Shown here: positions 36,731 through 38,178 of the stretch, piece after piece
How positions within the stretch are numbered: position 1 is the first letter of the stretch
Layout of the letters: each line of letters starts with the position of its first letter
Assembly: GCA_902537575.1 (NCBI GenBank)
Contig: CACBBX010000005.1
Location: 1 to 38,178 of the forward strand
Length of the DNA: 38,178 nucleotides
Direction: 5' to 3'
Source: an uncultured Pelagibacteraceae bacterium
GTDB lineage: Bacteria > Pseudomonadota > Alphaproteobacteria > Pelagibacterales > Pelagibacteraceae
Made by a program: the position numbers and the translations under genes
Notes under the pieces: model-generated
The model's input: the letters and a program-made list of their open reading frames with translations, nothing else
Told to the model about the DNA's origin: nothing
The model's database searches: none

Positions 36731-37519
36731 TTAATCATTTCTCTCTGTATGACCATCTACGGAGATTACTTGTCCAGAAACTCTAATCGATTCGTCTGAA
36801 ATTAAAAAAGAACACATTTTTCCAATATCTTCCTCCATTATCCACTGTTTCATTGAACTCATCGAAATAAAATCTTTTTCAATCACTTTGGCCGAAACTT
36901 TAGTAAATTTAGCCTTATCTTTTATAACTCTTTTCATTCTATCTCCTTTTATTGTTCCGGGACATACAGCATTAACTCTTATATTAAATTTTCCAAGTTC
37001 CATTGCTAATGTCTTTGTAACGCCAATAATTGCCCATTTACTTGCTGCATATGGAGATCTCAATGGAAAACCAAGTATTCCAGCGGTTGAGGAAATATTA
37101 ACTATTGATCCATTTTTAGATTTTTTAATTAATGGGATAGCCTGTTTTGTAAAATAAAAGTGACTATTGATATCTGTATGAATTGTATTTTCCCAGTCTT
37201 TAGATTTTAATTTTTCAAGTGATCCTGTAGGCCCTGCAATACCTATATTATTGATTAACGCATCAATCTTTTTCGTTTTCTTTTTAACATTTTTGAAAAA
37301 ATTTAATACTTGATCTTCATTTGATGCATCACACTCATGAACGAAAAGTTTTTTATTATAAAGAGCATGTTTTTTTGTTTTAATTAAATATTTTTTGTTA
37401 ATGTCGCAAATAAAAACAGTGGCCCCTCTAGATAAGCATAATTTTGTTGTAGACCAACCAATTCCAGACGCACCAGCTGATATTAATACTTTTTTATTTT
37501 TTAAAGATTGATTGATCAT
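36731..37519 (-). CDS. Short-chain dehydrogenase/reductase
   Basis: VLISAGASGIGWSTTKLC, ALINNIGIAGPTG, SPYAASKWAIIGVTKTLAMELGKFNIRVNAVCPGTI. Confidence 0.92.
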   Translation of the reverse strand: MINQSLKNKKVLISAGASGIGWSTTKLCLSRGATVFICDINKKYLIKTKKHALYNKKLFVHECDASNEDQVLNFFKNVKKKTKKIDALINNIGIAGPTGSLEKLKSKDWENTIHTDINSHFYFTKQAIPLIKKSKNGSIVNISSTAGILGFPLRSPYAASKWAIIGVTKTLAMELGKFNIRVNAVCPGTIKGDRMKRVIKDKAKFTKVSAKVIEKDFISMSSMKQWIMEEDIGKMCSFLISDESIRVSGQVISVDGHTERND

Positions 37520-37575
37520 TTTTTATCTTAATATTTTATTTTTAAAAAAAAAACTAAATTTTCAATTTAAAAAGA

Positions 37576-37606
37576 TAAAAAAAAAGGCCCTGGTTATCAG
37601 GGCCTT
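37576..37606 (-). terminator. Rho-independent terminator for the minus-strand betaine-binding-protein gene
   Basis: Minus-strand reading: AAGGCCCTG-ATAAC-CAGGGCCTT followed by a T-run; just 3' of the stop at 37630. Confidence 0.9.
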
Positions 37607-37629
37607 AATTTTAAATATATATTAAACAA

Positions 37630-38178
37630 TTAATTAGGTAACCAACTTTTCCATTTATCAGGATTGTTGTCTAACCATTCGTTAACTACTTCTTTAACAT
37701 CTCTTTTTTTGATATCAACTTGAACTAACATCTTAGCTTGGTCAATATTTTCTAATTTCATTTTTTCAAAAAAAGCTTTTGCCTCAGAATGTTCCGATTT
37801 AGCAAAAGTAGCAGGATTTCCGTAGTTCATGGTATAGTCTTTGTCCCAACCAGTTGCTGGCCATCCTTTTGTGCCACAAGTTTTCCAGTTATTTGCTTCA
37901 GTAAATGTATCACCTTCACATGTTTTATACTCTGGAAGTTGAACACCTACCATGTCAAACTCTCCAAAAAACCAATGTGGTGACCATAGGTATAATAAGA
38001 AAGGTTCTTTTCTCATGTAAGCAGCTTTTGCTTCCGCAATTGCAGCAGCTTCCGTACCTAGCTCATCTGCTTGGAAATCAATTCCTAAAAGATCAAGTCT
38101 TTTTTGGTCATGACAGTTCCAACCAGCTACTGGACAACCAATTAGCCTTCCTTTACCACCAGTCTCAATAGTCGCAAA
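37630..38178 (-). CDS. Glycine betaine/choline-type ABC transporter substrate-binding protein (OpuAC/ProX-like), partial, runs off window
   Basis: Frame is open to the window edge beyond the listed Met: ...GRLIGCPVAGWNCHDQKRLDLLGIDFQADELGTEAAAIAEAKAAYMRKEPFLLYLWSPHWFFGEFDMVGVQLPEYK. Confidence 0.88.
   Translation of the reverse strand, partial: FATIETGGKGRLIGCPVAGWNCHDQKRLDLLGIDFQADELGTEAAAIAEAKAAYMRKEPFLLYLWSPHWFFGEFDMVGVQLPEYKTCEGDTFTEANNWKTCGTKGWPATGWDKDYTMNYGNPATFAKSEHSEAKAFFEKMKLENIDQAKMLVQVDIKKRDVKEVVNEWLDNNPDKWKSWLPN

Noticed and set aside
37905-38171. 88-aa plus-strand ORF at the window end
   Set aside because: Antisense to the betaine-binding protein, whose frame is open to the edge and carries clear family motifs.
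1-38178. CRISPR arrays, IS elements, integrases, prophage genes, toxin-antitoxin pairs
   Set aside because: No regularly spaced repeats, transposase/integrase motifs or phage structural genes found on reading either strand.

Overview
AT-rich, densely packed 38 kb chromosomal window. Gene content and style (fused enzymes, 1-4 nt gene overlaps, betaine/tricarboxylate uptake) look like a streamlined marine alphaproteobacterium of the SAR11/Pelagibacterales type; this assignment is inference from gene content, not a search. Left to right: (1) a 5'-truncated omega-amino-acid:pyruvate aminotransferase, alanine dehydrogenase, and a DAO+GcvT dimethylglycine/sarcosine dehydrogenase-like protein; (2) tRNA-Met(CAT), then a ~5.5 kb lower-GC surface-glycan module (cytidylyltransferase, DegT aminotransferase, NeuC-like epimerase, two NAD-dependent epimerase/dehydratases) with an ops-like element in its leader; (3) an unusually complete methylthioadenosine (MTA) block: apt, mtnP, mtnA, a class II aldolase/short-chain dehydrogenase fusion, and a SpeD-SpeE fusion with atypical aminopropyltransferase motifs; (4) an amino-acid ABC transporter (SBP and two permeases, no adjacent ATPase) translationally coupled to a PhyH-type dioxygenase; (5) GT9, a PrpF-like isomerase, and a tripartite tricarboxylate transporter with a TctA-TctB fusion; (6) GT4, thioredoxin-like, gamma-carbonic anhydrase, PNPOx-like, 3-hydroxyisobutyrate dehydrogenase-like, MFS, and an RpoZ with a long acidic tail; (7) a probable carnitine/choline/betaine block: DMT, GMC oxidoreductase, TauD-like dioxygenase, SMR, hot-dog thioesterase, BKACE, L-carnitine dehydrogenase-like, SDR, and the betaine-binding protein of an ABC transporter running off the 3' edge. 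No CRISPR, IS element, integrase or rRNA was found. The best candidates for follow-up are the MTA-to-DHAP salvage block with the aldolase-SDR fusion, the divergent SpeDE fusion, the carnitine block, and hairpins in the SBP-permease gaps of two separate transporter operons.
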